Of a stretch of 49,347 nucleotides of DNA, positions 17,003-25,646 are shown one piece after another (within the stretch, counting starts at the first letter, position 1; every line of letters starts with the position of its first letter). A program made the translations under genes and the position numbers. Below the pieces are notes generated by a model, which ran no database searches, was not told the origin of the DNA, and saw nothing but the letters and a program-made list of their open reading frames with translations. Source of the DNA: an uncultured Propionivibrio sp. (GTDB lineage Bacteria > Pseudomonadota > Gammaproteobacteria > Burkholderiales > Rhodocyclaceae); contig CALAIL010000040.1 of NCBI GenBank assembly GCA_937923255.1, positions 1 to 49,347 on the forward strand, given 5' to 3'.

Positions 17003-17154
17003 GGCAGTGTATCGATGGCACAGAAGTGAATAAAAAACGGATGCCATGATACCGAAGCCCTGGCCATCCGTTTGTGTCAGTTTGTTTTTTCGTCCGTGCC
17101 TGCGAGCCTGCCAGCACGCACCATATTTTTGCGGGGAATGCCGGAAAATGGCCG

Positions 17155-17178
17155 CAAAAAACCCGCCGAAGCGGGTTT
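17155..17178 (-). terminator. Rho-independent terminator after the cold-shock gene
   Basis: ACCCGC (17161-17166) and GCGGGT (17171-17176) form a stem with a CGAA loop, and on the minus strand this is followed by a run of T. It ends the cold-shock gene transcript about 25 nt beyond the stop. Confidence 0.88.
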
Positions 17179-17200
17179 TGGATATTACATCGGTCGCTGC

Positions 17201-17404
17201 TTAGGCGCGCGTAATATTGGAAGCTTGTTTTCCCTTGGGCCCCTGAGTGACATCAAAAGAAACCTTCTCCCCTTCTTTGAGGGTTTTAAATCCGTTCATG
17301 CTGATCGCCGAGAAATGGGCGAAGAGATCTTCGCTACCATCATCCGGGGTGATAAAACCAAAACCCTTGGCGTCATTGAACCACTTTACTGTACCTGTTG
17401 CCAT
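17201..17404 (-). CDS. Cold-shock-domain protein (CspA family)
   Basis: A 67-residue single-stranded nucleic-acid chaperone. RNP1 is [10 protein letters not shown] (about 13-22) and RNP2 is DLFAHFSAI (about 26-34), both canonical; the protein ends [11 protein letters not shown]. An AAGGATG ribosome-binding site precedes the ATG. The 235-bp gap to clpS is long enough for the structured 5' leader usual for cold-shock genes. It is monocistronic, with a strong terminator. Whether it is cold-induced or constitutive cannot be told. Confidence 0.95.
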   Translation of the reverse strand: MATGTVKWFNDAKGFGFITPDDGSEDLFAHFSAISMNGFKTLKEGEKVSFDVTQGPKGKQASNITRA

Positions 17405-17639
17405 ATGCTACATCCTTAAAAAAGACAGAATCCGGGCCATGCCCGACTTACATGCCTGGAACCCAAAACATTCGGATTCAGGCACGCCCGCTTTGTACGC
17501 TAAATTCCCACAATGCGTCAAGCGTTTTTAACCTCCAAATGTGAAATATTTCCTGGCACGACAGCGGAAATTACGGCAGTAATCCGCGATCGCCGCCTTG
17601 CACGGCTTCAACGAAACCCATTCGCTATACAATGCGCCA

Positions 17640-17951
17640 ATGAGCGACAAACAGCCGAAAACCGACATTCTTCTCGAAGTACAGCACACCCAGCTTGCTC
17701 CGCCGCCGCTGTATACCGTGCTGCTGCTCAATGATGACTTTACGCCCATGGATTTCGTCGTCCACATCCTGCAAAAATTTTTTGCCATGAACCACGAGCG
17801 GGCAACGCAGATCATGCTCAAGGTGCATACGGAAGGCCAGGGCGTCTGCGGCGTTTATCCGCGCGATATCGCGGCCACCAAGACAGAACAGGTCATGGCT
17901 TACGCTCGCGCGAATGGTCATCCGCTCGCCTGCATCATGGAGAAAAATTAA
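17640..17951 (+). CDS. clpS: ClpS adaptor protein
   Basis: ClpS delivers N-end-rule substrates to ClpAP. The 103-residue protein has a flexible N-terminal arm ([20 protein letters not shown]) and the core [20 protein letters not shown] with the conserved NDD-x-TPM binding pocket. [19 protein letters not shown] follows, then [14 protein letters not shown] chose the ATG at 17640; an upstream ATG at 17598 would add 14 residues with no family support. It is directly followed by clpA: the TAA ends at 17951 and the clpA ATG begins at 17952. Confidence 0.95.
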   Translation: MSDKQPKTDILLEVQHTQLAPPPLYTVLLLNDDFTPMDFVVHILQKFFAMNHERATQIMLKVHTEGQGVCGVYPRDIAATKTEQVMAYARANGHPLACIMEKN

Positions 17952-20216
17952 ATGATTGCACAAGAACTGGAAGTCAGCCTGCACCTTGCCTTTGTCGAAG
18001 CGCGGCAAAATCGCCATGAATTCATTACCGTCGAGCATCTACTGCTTGCCCTGCTCGATAATCCCTCGGCGGCGGCGGCGCTGCGCGCCTGCGGCGGCCA
18101 GCTCGAAATACTGCGGCATGAATTGACGGTTTTCATCAACGAGCATTCGCCCCAAATTGATGGTGACGAAGAAATTGACACGCAGCCCACGCTGGGCTTT
18201 CGGCGCGTCATCCAGCGTGCCATGCTGCATGTCCAGTCAGCCGGCAAGAAGGAGGTCAACGGCGCCAACGTGCTCGTCGCCATTTTTGGCGAAAAGGAAT
18301 CGCACGCTGCCTATTACCTGCAAAAACAAGGCATCACGCGGCTCGACATCGTCAATTTCATTGCCCACGGCATCAGCAAAACACCGCAGGACACATCACA
18401 GAAGGAAGCGCCTGGCGCACACGGCGAAAGCGAAACATTGCCGGAAACCAGCCCGCTCGACAGTTATACGATCGACCTCAACGCCCTGGCGCTGCAAGGC
18501 CGCATCGACCCGCTGATCGGGCGGGACGCCGAGCTGGAACGCCTTATCCAGACGCTCTGCCGCCGCCGCAAGAACAACCCGTTGCTGGTTGGCGAAGCCG
18601 GCGTCGGCAAGACCGCCATTGCCGAAGGCCTGGCACGCCGTATCGTCGACGGCGAGGCGCCGGCGATACTGGCACAGGCCAGAGTCCACGCGCTGGATAT
18701 GGGCGCGCTGCTGGCCGGTGCCAAGTATCGCGGCGATTTCGAGCAACGTCTCAAAGGCGTGCTCAAGCAGTTGGCCGAAATGCCCGAAGCCATTTTGTTT
18801 ATTGACGAAATTCATACGCTGATCGGCGCAGGAGCGGCCTCCGGCGGCACCATGGACGCATCGAACCTGCTCAAACCGGCGTTGTCCAGCGGTTTGCTCA
18901 AATGCATCGGTGCAACGACCTATAACGAGTATCGCGGCATTTTCGAGAAAGATCATGCGTTATCGCGCCGTTTTCAGAAAATCGATGTCAGCGAACCCTC
19001 GTCGGCCGATGCGCTGGCTATTCTGAAAGGGCTGAAATCGCGTTTCGAGGCGCACCATGGCATCCGCTATTCGGCGGCAGCGCTGAGTTCGGCGGTCGAT
19101 CTGTCCGTGCGCTTCATCACCGATCGCCACCTGCCCGACAAGGCTATCGATGTCATCGACGAAGCGGGCGCAGCACAGCGCATCCTGCCCAAATCGAGGC
19201 AGAAAAAAGTCATCGGCCGGCAGGATATCGAAGAGATTGTCGCCCACATCGCCCGTGTGCCATCCACACAGGTCAGCGCCGATGACCGCAATGCGCTGAA
19301 AAATCTTGACCGCGATCTCAAAGCCGTTGTTTTTGGGCAGGATGCCGCCATTGAGGCGCTGGCCAGAGCCATCAAAATGGCGCGCTCGGGACTGGGTATG
19401 CCGGACCGCCCCATCGGTAACTTTCTCTTTTCCGGGCCAACCGGTGTCGGTAAAACCGAGGTCGCCCGGCAGCTCGCCTATTGCTTGGGGGTCGACCTGC
19501 TGCGTTTCGATATGTCCGAATACATGGAGCGCCACGCCGTCTCCCGCCTCATCGGTGCGCCGCCCGGCTATGTGGGTTTCGATCAGGGCGGCCAATTGAC
19601 CGAAGCCGTCACCAAAAAGCCTTATTGCGTACTGCTGCTCGACGAGATCGAAAAAGCGCATCCCGACATCTACAGCATCCTGCTCCAGGTCATGGACCAC
19701 GGCACGTTGACCGACAACAATGGGCGCAAGACGGATTTTCGCAACGTCATCATCATCCTGACCACCAACGCAGGCCAGGAAGATTTGCAGAAAAGCACGA
19801 TCGGTTTTACCGGCGCACGCCAGGCCGGTGACGAAATGGCCGAGATCCGGCGTATCTTCTCGCCGGAATTCCGCAACCGGCTCGATGCCATCATTCCATT
19901 CCAGCCGCTCAGTCCGGAAATTATTCTGCGCGTCGTCGATAAATTCCTGATGCAGCTGGAAGCCCAGTTGCACGAAAAGAAAGTCGAAGCCACCTTCTCG
20001 GATGCGCTCAAGGCCTATCTGGCTGATCAAGGCTTTGACCCGCAGATGGGCGCACGTCCGATGGCGCGCCTGATTCAGGACACCATTCGCGCGGCGCTGG
20101 CCGACGAGCTATTGTTCGGACGCCTGACTCATGGCGGCCGTGTCGACGTCGATATCGACGCGGATGGCAAGGTTCGGCTGCTGCTGCCAGAAACGGAAAC
20201 TCCCGTCGCCGTCTGA
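17952..20216 (+). CDS. clpA: ClpA, ATPase subunit of the ClpAP protease
   Basis: ClpA is a hexameric unfoldase that feeds proteins to ClpP. The 754-residue protein has the Clp_N double repeat (about 1-145), the first AAA+ module with Walker A GEAGVGKT (about 214-221) and Walker B ILFIDEIH. The second AAA+ module has GPTGVGKT (about 495-502) and VLLLDEIEKAHPD, and the protein ends in a D2-small domain. The ClpP-docking loop reads IGF (KSTIGFTG) where E. coli has IGL. ARPMARLIQD near the C-terminus is typical. It is translationally adjacent to clpS. No clpP is in the window. Confidence 0.96.
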   Translation: MIAQELEVSLHLAFVEARQNRHEFITVEHLLLALLDNPSAAAALRACGGQLEILRHELTVFINEHSPQIDGDEEIDTQPTLGFRRVIQRAMLHVQSAGKKEVNGANVLVAIFGEKESHAAYYLQKQGITRLDIVNFIAHGISKTPQDTSQKEAPGAHGESETLPETSPLDSYTIDLNALALQGRIDPLIGRDAELERLIQTLCRRRKNNPLLVGEAGVGKTAIAEGLARRIVDGEAPAILAQARVHALDMGALLAGAKYRGDFEQRLKGVLKQLAEMPEAILFIDEIHTLIGAGAASGGTMDASNLLKPALSSGLLKCIGATTYNEYRGIFEKDHALSRRFQKIDVSEPSSADALAILKGLKSRFEAHHGIRYSAAALSSAVDLSVRFITDRHLPDKAIDVIDEAGAAQRILPKSRQKKVIGRQDIEEIVAHIARVPSTQVSADDRNALKNLDRDLKAVVFGQDAAIEALARAIKMARSGLGMPDRPIGNFLFSGPTGVGKTEVARQLAYCLGVDLLRFDMSEYMERHAVSRLIGAPPGYVGFDQGGQLTEAVTKKPYCVLLLDEIEKAHPDIYSILLQVMDHGTLTDNNGRKTDFRNVIIILTTNAGQEDLQKSTIGFTGARQAGDEMAEIRRIFSPEFRNRLDAIIPFQPLSPEIILRVVDKFLMQLEAQLHEKKVEATFSDALKAYLADQGFDPQMGARPMARLIQDTIRAALADELLFGRLTHGGRVDVDIDADGKVRLLLPETETPVAV

Positions 20217-20399
20217 CCGGACTAAAAACACTCCGGCGCCTTTCATCATTTCGCCACGACCTACCCAGGCGTAGTAGGCGGCAGTCACTACGGCATCGGC
20301 GTTTCGTCACACCACCCGCTAGATTCGGGCCTTGAGAAATATGTCTGCGCCCGACGCCAAGGCGGTGCCTGCGGAAGTGGCGCGGTCGATATGGCCGCA

Positions 20400-20446
20400 A
20401 ATGCGCCGGCATGGCGGCCTCCGGCCTTTAGGCGGGCGCATTTTTT
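20400..20446 (+). terminator. Terminator between clpA and the convergent hydrolase gene
   Basis: AATGCGCC (20400-20407) pairs with GGCGCATT (20435-20442), followed by a T run to 20446. The 27-nt interior contains a smaller GGCC-type hairpin. It lies between the ends of two convergent genes and would stop clpA transcription. Confidence 0.6.
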
Positions 20447-20472
20447 ACGCGCATTTTCCGGACGGCCCGGAC

Positions 20473-22257
20473 TTAGGCCGTAAAACGGCCAATCACCTGG
20501 CCGCCAACCATCATCCAGGCCATCAGCAATGAAGTGAGTGTCACGCCCAGCCAGATATAGCCCGTTTTCAGGTAGCACCAGTGATTGATGACGATCATCG
20601 CGCAGAACTGGCTGATGATGACCGGCAACATCATCATCCAGCGGCCGCCAAATTTCGGCAATCCCAGCACATCGAAACCGGGGCCGATTTGCAGGTAATC
20701 CGGAATAAAGTGCAGGCACCAGAGCATGCACAGGCCGCCAACCGAGATCGCGATGCTGCCCAGGCTCCAGCGCAACCAGGTCACAGCAAAGCTTTTTCCG
20801 ACCGGCTGCTTCATCTGCGCGGTGAGGATCAGGCCATTGATGGCGGCAAACGCGATAAAAATGAGCAGCCAGTAAGCAGGAAAAATCTGCCAGCGCGCGT
20901 TGGTCATCGGTTTGAGCAAGGGCCAGAGAAAGCGCAGCTCCTGGGCAAACAGGTTATAGATGAACAATGTCAACGCATAGAGCGTGCCAGCGAGAAGGAA
21001 CGCCAGTACGACATGGCGACAGATGCCCCGCCCCTGCGCAGGCGCCGCCGTGATGCCGAGACGATCAAGCGGAATGGGCTGGCCGTGCCGCCATAAAATG
21101 AAGAACACGATACTGACCAGGGCATTGACCAGCAGCCAGGTGATGATGCCATTGCCCATTTCCAGCGGCATGAACGGCAGCACAGCGGCGATCGGCTCGT
21201 TCGCCCCGCCCCATTGGGTGAAAACAGGATAAAGCAGCATGGTCAGGGCGATATTGATCATGCCCAAGCCCAGCCAGGTCCGCCGAGGCAGCCAGGACGC
21301 ACGCCCGACCGGCTGGCAGGCGGCGGCAAAGTAAGGCAATGCCAGCAGGCCGTTAGCCAGGAAGAGCATGGCCGCCAAGGCGAAGAAAAGCGCAGCCAGG
21401 CCGCAAAACTCCTTATACCAGTAAGTGTAGCCATCGATATCATTTTCCTGATCGAACGCCTGCCCGAACCAGTCGATGGCGCTCCGGTTGGTCTCGGCGG
21501 AAATCATGACGCCCAGATGGGTGCCGCTTACCAAATCGGCGCGCCGGGCGCTGCCGTCGGTAAAATTTCCGTAGGTATGGTTCCATTCCAGCGTAGCGTC
21601 CGCCGGCAAATCGAATGCCTTAAGGCGGTTGGCATTGCGGACAAGATCCTTGACCGGAAACGTTCTTTCACGATACCCCCCGATTTCTTCATACAAGCCC
21701 TGGGTCAGCAGGTAGTTGTTCAGCCCCCTCATCTCCCCGCCGTTGCTGCTCTGCCCATTGACCGCACGATGATCGGGGTTGGCCCTGGCGACACGGATGG
21801 CATTGAGCGCCCCGGTGGAGTGACCAAAAATGCCCAGACGGTTTGGATCGACGAAAGGCAGGCTTTTCAGGTACTGGTAACCATTGTTTGAACCGCTCAT
21901 GTTCTTGTTTGAAGCGGGAAACCGAGTGGAATAACCATGGCCGAACTGGTCGATCGCCAGCACTACATAGCCGCGCCGCGCCAGCTCCAGCGCGCCAAAA
22001 GTGGAAGCGGCTTCTTTATCGCTCTGGTAACCATGCAAGGCAAGCAGCCCCGGCGCGGGGTGCTCGGCCGTCGCCGTCAGCGGGCGATACAACTTGGCGA
22101 CCATGGGCTGCAGTTCCTCGGTCATGAATATCACGGTGTTGACGTCCACCCGGCCAAAATCGCGCTCAATGCGATTTCCCAGCCAAGACGCACATAGCGC
22201 GAGGAAGGCCAACAAAGCCGCCAGAAAATAACTGCGGCGGGAAGAGGAAATTTTCAT
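20473..22257 (-). CDS. Membrane protein with N-terminal alpha/beta-hydrolase domain
   Basis: The 594-residue protein begins with one membrane segment (about 10-26), followed by an alpha/beta-hydrolase domain (about 40-290). The oxyanion region is LLALHGYQSD (about 71-80), and FGHSTGAL (about 144-151) gives nucleophile Ser147 in a GxSxG motif. The C-terminal half (about 295-590) holds roughly eight to nine hydrophobic helices, for example FFALAAMLFLANGLLALPYF and LAFLLAGTLYALTLFIYNLF. The hydrolase is probably on the periplasmic face. I do not recognise a characterised homologue; the substrate may be a lipid or ester. It is downstream of the threonate operon but separated from it by a strong hairpin. 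Confidence 0.7.
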   Translation of the reverse strand: MKISSSRRSYFLAALLAFLALCASWLGNRIERDFGRVDVNTVIFMTEELQPMVAKLYRPLTATAEHPAPGLLALHGYQSDKEAASTFGALELARRGYVVLAIDQFGHGYSTRFPASNKNMSGSNNGYQYLKSLPFVDPNRLGIFGHSTGALNAIRVARANPDHRAVNGQSSNGGEMRGLNNYLLTQGLYEEIGGYRERTFPVKDLVRNANRLKAFDLPADATLEWNHTYGNFTDGSARRADLVSGTHLGVMISAETNRSAIDWFGQAFDQENDIDGYTYWYKEFCGLAALFFALAAMLFLANGLLALPYFAAACQPVGRASWLPRRTWLGLGMINIALTMLLYPVFTQWGGANEPIAAVLPFMPLEMGNGIITWLLVNALVSIVFFILWRHGQPIPLDRLGITAAPAQGRGICRHVVLAFLLAGTLYALTLFIYNLFAQELRFLWPLLKPMTNARWQIFPAYWLLIFIAFAAINGLILTAQMKQPVGKSFAVTWLRWSLGSIAISVGGLCMLWCLHFIPDYLQIGPGFDVLGLPKFGGRWMMMLPVIISQFCAMIVINHWCYLKTGYIWLGVTLTSLLMAWMMVGGQVIGRFTA

Positions 22258-22510
22258 GTCGTTTTCTCTGAAAAAGATCGGCGACCCCGGTCCAGCTCAG
22301 TCTGCCCCGGTCAATTGGCCCGCCCGGCAACAACGCTCACTTGCGCGCTACCGGCGCCGGCAACGCGCAGCGGCGAGGCAACACGGCACTGCAGGTAACG
22401 AATGCTTTACACATTGATATTTTGCCGGAGCGCATTTCATGGACACCTACCCTCCTGCCGCAATTTTGCCCCTGTTTTTCAAAAATTTCTGACGTCTTTT
22501 CTGACGTACC
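22258..22510. other. Upstream region of the hydrolase gene
   Basis: About 250 bp with no gene. It must hold the promoter of the hydrolase gene, because a strong hairpin at 22511-22549 ends the preceding operon. No operator-like symmetry stands out. Confidence 0.35.
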
Positions 22511-22549
22511 GAGGCTGGGAAGCCCGTATTACACGAGCTTCCCAGCCTC
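22511..22549 (-). terminator. Strong hairpin ending the threonate operon
   Basis: GAGGCTGGGAAGC (22511-22523) and GCTTCCCAGCCTC (22537-22549) form a perfect 13-bp stem with a 13-nt loop, 12 nt beyond the stop of the permease gene. There is no T run directly after it, so it may act as a 3'-end stabiliser or a weak terminator. Confidence 0.7.
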
Positions 22550-22561
22550 GACCGCCATGAT

Positions 22562-24082
22562 TCATTCGGCAATCTGCCTGTTCATATGTAACACGTAAGC
22601 CATGACCAAGGCCAGAATAACCAGCGGCAGCAGCGGATCGATCAGTTTGCCGCCTTGACCGAAAACGAAGTTGGCCAAAGCGACACACGCGCCGCCGATG
22701 CCCCAGGCGATAGTCGTCGGAACCGACCAGACAATCATCTGCTTTTTCACTTCGGCAATGCCCATCATCCGGTTAACCACCCAAAACAGGCTGTCGTTGA
22801 AATACCCGCAGAACAGCGACCCCATGGTCGCGGCATTAGCAGCCATCAGCATGTTGATCCCCTCGATTTCGGAGAGAATCGGCATCGAGATGGACGCGCC
22901 GGCGATCATCGCCACCGTCCCCGACCCCTGGATGAAACGCATCAGGGTGGCGACGATAAAAGGAATCATGATTGGCGAAAACGGCAGATGCTGGGCGATC
23001 TGTTCCGCCAGCTGCTTGCCCGCCCCGCTGTCGCGCAGAATGGCGCCAAGTGCACCGCCGGCTCCCGTGACCAGCAGGATGATACCGGCGCTGGTCACCC
23101 CTTCTTCCAGACGCATGGCCGTATCGTGGGCGCTGGCGCGCGGCATCAGGGTATACACGGCAACCAGCACGCTCAGGGCAAGCGCAACGACCGGATGGCC
23201 GACAAAAGCAATGGTCTGGTAGCACGCACCCGTTTTGAACAGCTTGAGGGCATCGCCACCTTCAATAAAATAGCCGGCGCCCATGTCGACAATCGCTTTG
23301 ATGAAAATCAGCGCAATCGGCAAAACAATCGGCAGCATGGACAGAAACAGGCTGGGCAGCGGTTTGCCTTGCGGCATCTCCGTGTCGTCTGCGGACGGCT
23401 CAGGCATGGCCGCTTCGCCAAAAGCCTCCGCGTTGAAGTCCGGGTAACGTCTGTCCAGCCATTGCGCATAGAGCACCATGCCGATGACGCAAGGCACGGC
23501 GAAAATCATGCCGGAAAGCAGCATGGCGCCAAGATCGACCCCGAAAATCCCGGCCACACCCAGCGGCCCCGGCGTCGGCGGCACGGTGTGGTGGGTAACG
23601 ACCAGGCCGCCCGCCAACGCGACGCCCAGCGTCAGCAGCGAGCGTTTGCTGCTTTTCGCCAGCGCCTTGGCAACGGGATAGAGCACGACGAAGGCGGAAT
23701 CGACAAAAATCGGGATGCTGACAATATAGCCGGTGATCGCCAGCGCCCATTCTTCCTTTTTCTTGCCGAGGAAGCGGATGAAGCTGTAGGCCATCTGCTC
23801 GGCAGCCCCAGAAACTTCGAGGATCCGCCCCATCATGACACCCAGGCCAATGACGATCCCGATGCTGCCCAGCGTGTTGCCAAAGCCCTTGGTAATCGCA
23901 TTGACGGTATCGGTCGCGCTCAGGCCGCCCAGCATACCGGCGATGGCGGAAGCGATCAGCATGGCGATGAACGCGTGCACCCGCGTGCGCAAGACCAGAT
24001 AGATCAGGACAAAAACCGCGATGATCAAACCGACGATCGGCATCGGCAGGCCAAACAGCGTATTTGCGGTGTCTGTTTCCAT
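22562..24082 (-). CDS. GntP-family permease, probable threonate/erythronate transporter
   Basis: This 506-residue gluconate:H+ symporter-family protein has about twelve to fourteen hydrophobic helices. It begins LFGLPMPIVGLIIAVFVLIY and includes the GntP-like segments GIVIGLGVMMGRILEVSGAA, HHTVPPTPGPLGVAGIFGVD and VTGAGGALGAILRDSG. The Met at 24082 is used because the frame upstream lacks a membrane-protein character. It is the last gene of ltnD-otnK-otnC-otnI-permease, 146 nt after otnI. That context points to uptake of L-threonate, D-erythronate or a related four-carbon sugar acid rather than gluconate. Confidence 0.88.
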   Translation of the reverse strand: METDTANTLFGLPMPIVGLIIAVFVLIYLVLRTRVHAFIAMLIASAIAGMLGGLSATDTVNAITKGFGNTLGSIGIVIGLGVMMGRILEVSGAAEQMAYSFIRFLGKKKEEWALAITGYIVSIPIFVDSAFVVLYPVAKALAKSSKRSLLTLGVALAGGLVVTHHTVPPTPGPLGVAGIFGVDLGAMLLSGMIFAVPCVIGMVLYAQWLDRRYPDFNAEAFGEAAMPEPSADDTEMPQGKPLPSLFLSMLPIVLPIALIFIKAIVDMGAGYFIEGGDALKLFKTGACYQTIAFVGHPVVALALSVLVAVYTLMPRASAHDTAMRLEEGVTSAGIILLVTGAGGALGAILRDSGAGKQLAEQIAQHLPFSPIMIPFIVATLMRFIQGSGTVAMIAGASISMPILSEIEGINMLMAANAATMGSLFCGYFNDSLFWVVNRMMGIAEVKKQMIVWSVPTTIAWGIGGACVALANFVFGQGGKLIDPLLPLVILALVMAYVLHMNRQIAE

Positions 24083-24228
24083 ATCAGGCTCCTCAGTCAG
24101 GTTGTACGTCAGAAGACGGTTTGCCGGCTGGCGGCGGAACAGGCCGATCGGCACAGCGACCAGCCGCCGGTGCGGCCTGCAAGCCACAGCGGCGTTTTCT
24201 CATTACTTGTGCATCGTCGATCTGGGTG

Positions 24229-25011
24229 TCATTTCTCCCGATAGGCCGCAAGCCAGCCCAGCCCGTCTTCGGTCTTACCGCGCGGGTTGTATTCGCAGCC
24301 GATGTAGCCCGCGTAGCCGAGTTCGTCGAGCAGGGCGAAGATGTAGGGGTAGTTCACTTCGCCTTCGTCGGGTTCGTGGCGGTCGGGGACGGAGGCGATC
24401 TGGATGTGGCCGATGCGCGCAAACATCGCTTTGGTCATCGCGCTCAACTGCCCGTCAACGTTCTGCGCGTGGTAGTAGTCGAACTGGATCCGCACGTTGT
24501 CGCGGTCGATGGCTTCGACGGCGGCGAGCGTGTCGTACTGGCTTTTCAGCAGGTAATTCGGTTTGACCTGCGGGCTGAGGGCTTCCAGCACGATGTGGAT
24601 GCCGTGCGGGCGGAAGCGTTCGCTGGCGTAGCGCACGTTGTCGATGTAGGTGGTGAGATAGGCGTTGCGGTCAGCGCCGGCGGGGACGACGCCCGCCATG
24701 ATGTGCACGGTCGGGCATTCCAGGGCGATGGCGTATTCCAGCGCCTGGTCGATGTCGCGCCGTGCCTCGTTTTCGCGCCCCGGCAGGGCAGTCAGCCCCC
24801 ATTCGCCGTTTTTGGTATCGCCCGCCGCGCTGTTAAAGAGCACCTGCTTTAAGCCGTGCTTGTCCAGCAGCGCTTTCAGCTCGGCGGCGGGATAGTCGTA
24901 GGGCCACAGGTATTCGACGTAGCGGAAGCCCGCGTCCGCCGCCGCCTTGAAGCGTTCGAGGAAGGGGCGGTCGGCAAACATCATGGTCAGGTTGGCAGCA
25001 AATTTGGGCAT
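24229..25011 (-). CDS. otnI: 2-oxo-tetronate isomerase OtnI
   Basis: OtnI interconverts 2-oxo- and 3-oxo-tetronate in catabolism of four-carbon acid sugars. The 260-residue TIM-barrel protein belongs to the hydroxypyruvate-isomerase (Hyi) family. Visible marks are MPKFAANLTMMF at the N-terminus, RYVEYLWPYDYPAAEL (about 31-46), HIVLEALSPQVKPNYLL, IRIQFDYYHAQN-like metal/substrate residues (about 175-186) and GYIGCEYNPRGKTEDGLGW near the end. It begins 2 nt after the otnC stop. Hyi itself (hydroxypyruvate isomerase) has the same fold, but the otnK/otnC/ltnD neighbours settle the role. Confidence 0.92.
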   Translation of the reverse strand: MPKFAANLTMMFADRPFLERFKAAADAGFRYVEYLWPYDYPAAELKALLDKHGLKQVLFNSAAGDTKNGEWGLTALPGRENEARRDIDQALEYAIALECPTVHIMAGVVPAGADRNAYLTTYIDNVRYASERFRPHGIHIVLEALSPQVKPNYLLKSQYDTLAAVEAIDRDNVRIQFDYYHAQNVDGQLSAMTKAMFARIGHIQIASVPDRHEPDEGEVNYPYIFALLDELGYAGYIGCEYNPRGKTEDGLGWLAAYREK

Positions 25012-25013
25012 GG

Positions 25014-25646
25014 TTATTTCCCCCGGTTTTTCAGATCGTTAACTTCGTCATCCGTCAGATAGCGGATGTTTTCGCCGCGCAGGATGAAATGCAGTCTGGC
25101 GGTTTCTTCCAGTTCTTCGGTGTTATCCACCGCATCGGTGAGGTCGCTGCCCGTGACCACCACGCCGTGATTGGCGAGCAGGAAGGCGCGGCCCGTGAGC
25201 GCCCGCGCTTCCAGCTCGCGCGCGATGTCGGGGTGGCCGGGGCGGTAATAAGGGATAACCGGCAGCGCGCCGACGCGCATGACGTAATACGGCGTGAACG
25301 CTTTGAGCGCGTTCGCAGGATCCAGCCCTTGCAGGCAGGACAGCGCGGTGAGGTAGGTGGAATGCAGGTGGACGATGGCGTTGCAGGCGGGATTTTTGCG
25401 GTACAGCGCGAGGTGGAAGACGGATTCTTTACTCGGCTTGTCGCCGGCGAGCAGATTGCCGTCGCCATCCAGCACCGACAGCCGTTCCGCCGTCAGCCGC
25501 CCCAGCGAGGAACCGGTGGGGGTGACGAGGAAACGCCCGCCGTCTAGGCGGCAGGACAGGTTGCCCGCCCCGCCGACGCTGTAACCCCGGTTAAACAGCG
25601 ACGCCGCCAGCGCCACCATCTGGTTTTTTTGCTCAAGTTCGGTCAT
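25014..25646 (-). CDS. otnC: 3-oxo-tetronate 4-phosphate decarboxylase OtnC
   Basis: This 210-residue class II aldolase/adducin-family protein decarboxylates 3-oxo-tetronate 4-phosphate to dihydroxyacetone phosphate. Features are the N-terminal YSVGGAGNLSCRLDGGRFLV (glycine-rich phosphate site), the divalent-metal ligands in AIVHLHSTYL (HxH, about 95-97) and the third His in LLANHGVVVTGSDL (about 156-169). It overlaps the end of otnK by 4 nt (ATGA), so translation is coupled. Fuculose-phosphate aldolases share the fold; the operon identifies this one. Confidence 0.92.
   Translation of the reverse strand: MTELEQKNQMVALAASLFNRGYSVGGAGNLSCRLDGGRFLVTPTGSSLGRLTAERLSVLDGDGNLLAGDKPSKESVFHLALYRKNPACNAIVHLHSTYLTALSCLQGLDPANALKAFTPYYVMRVGALPVIPYYRPGHPDIARELEARALTGRAFLLANHGVVVTGSDLTDAVDNTEELEETARLHFILRGENIRYLTDDEVNDLKNRGK

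Noticed and set aside
22655..24244. 529-residue plus-strand frame opposite the permease gene
   Set aside because: Antisense shadow of a GC-rich gene: His/Arg/Gln/Asp-rich translation with no domain, while the minus strand encodes a clear GntP permease.
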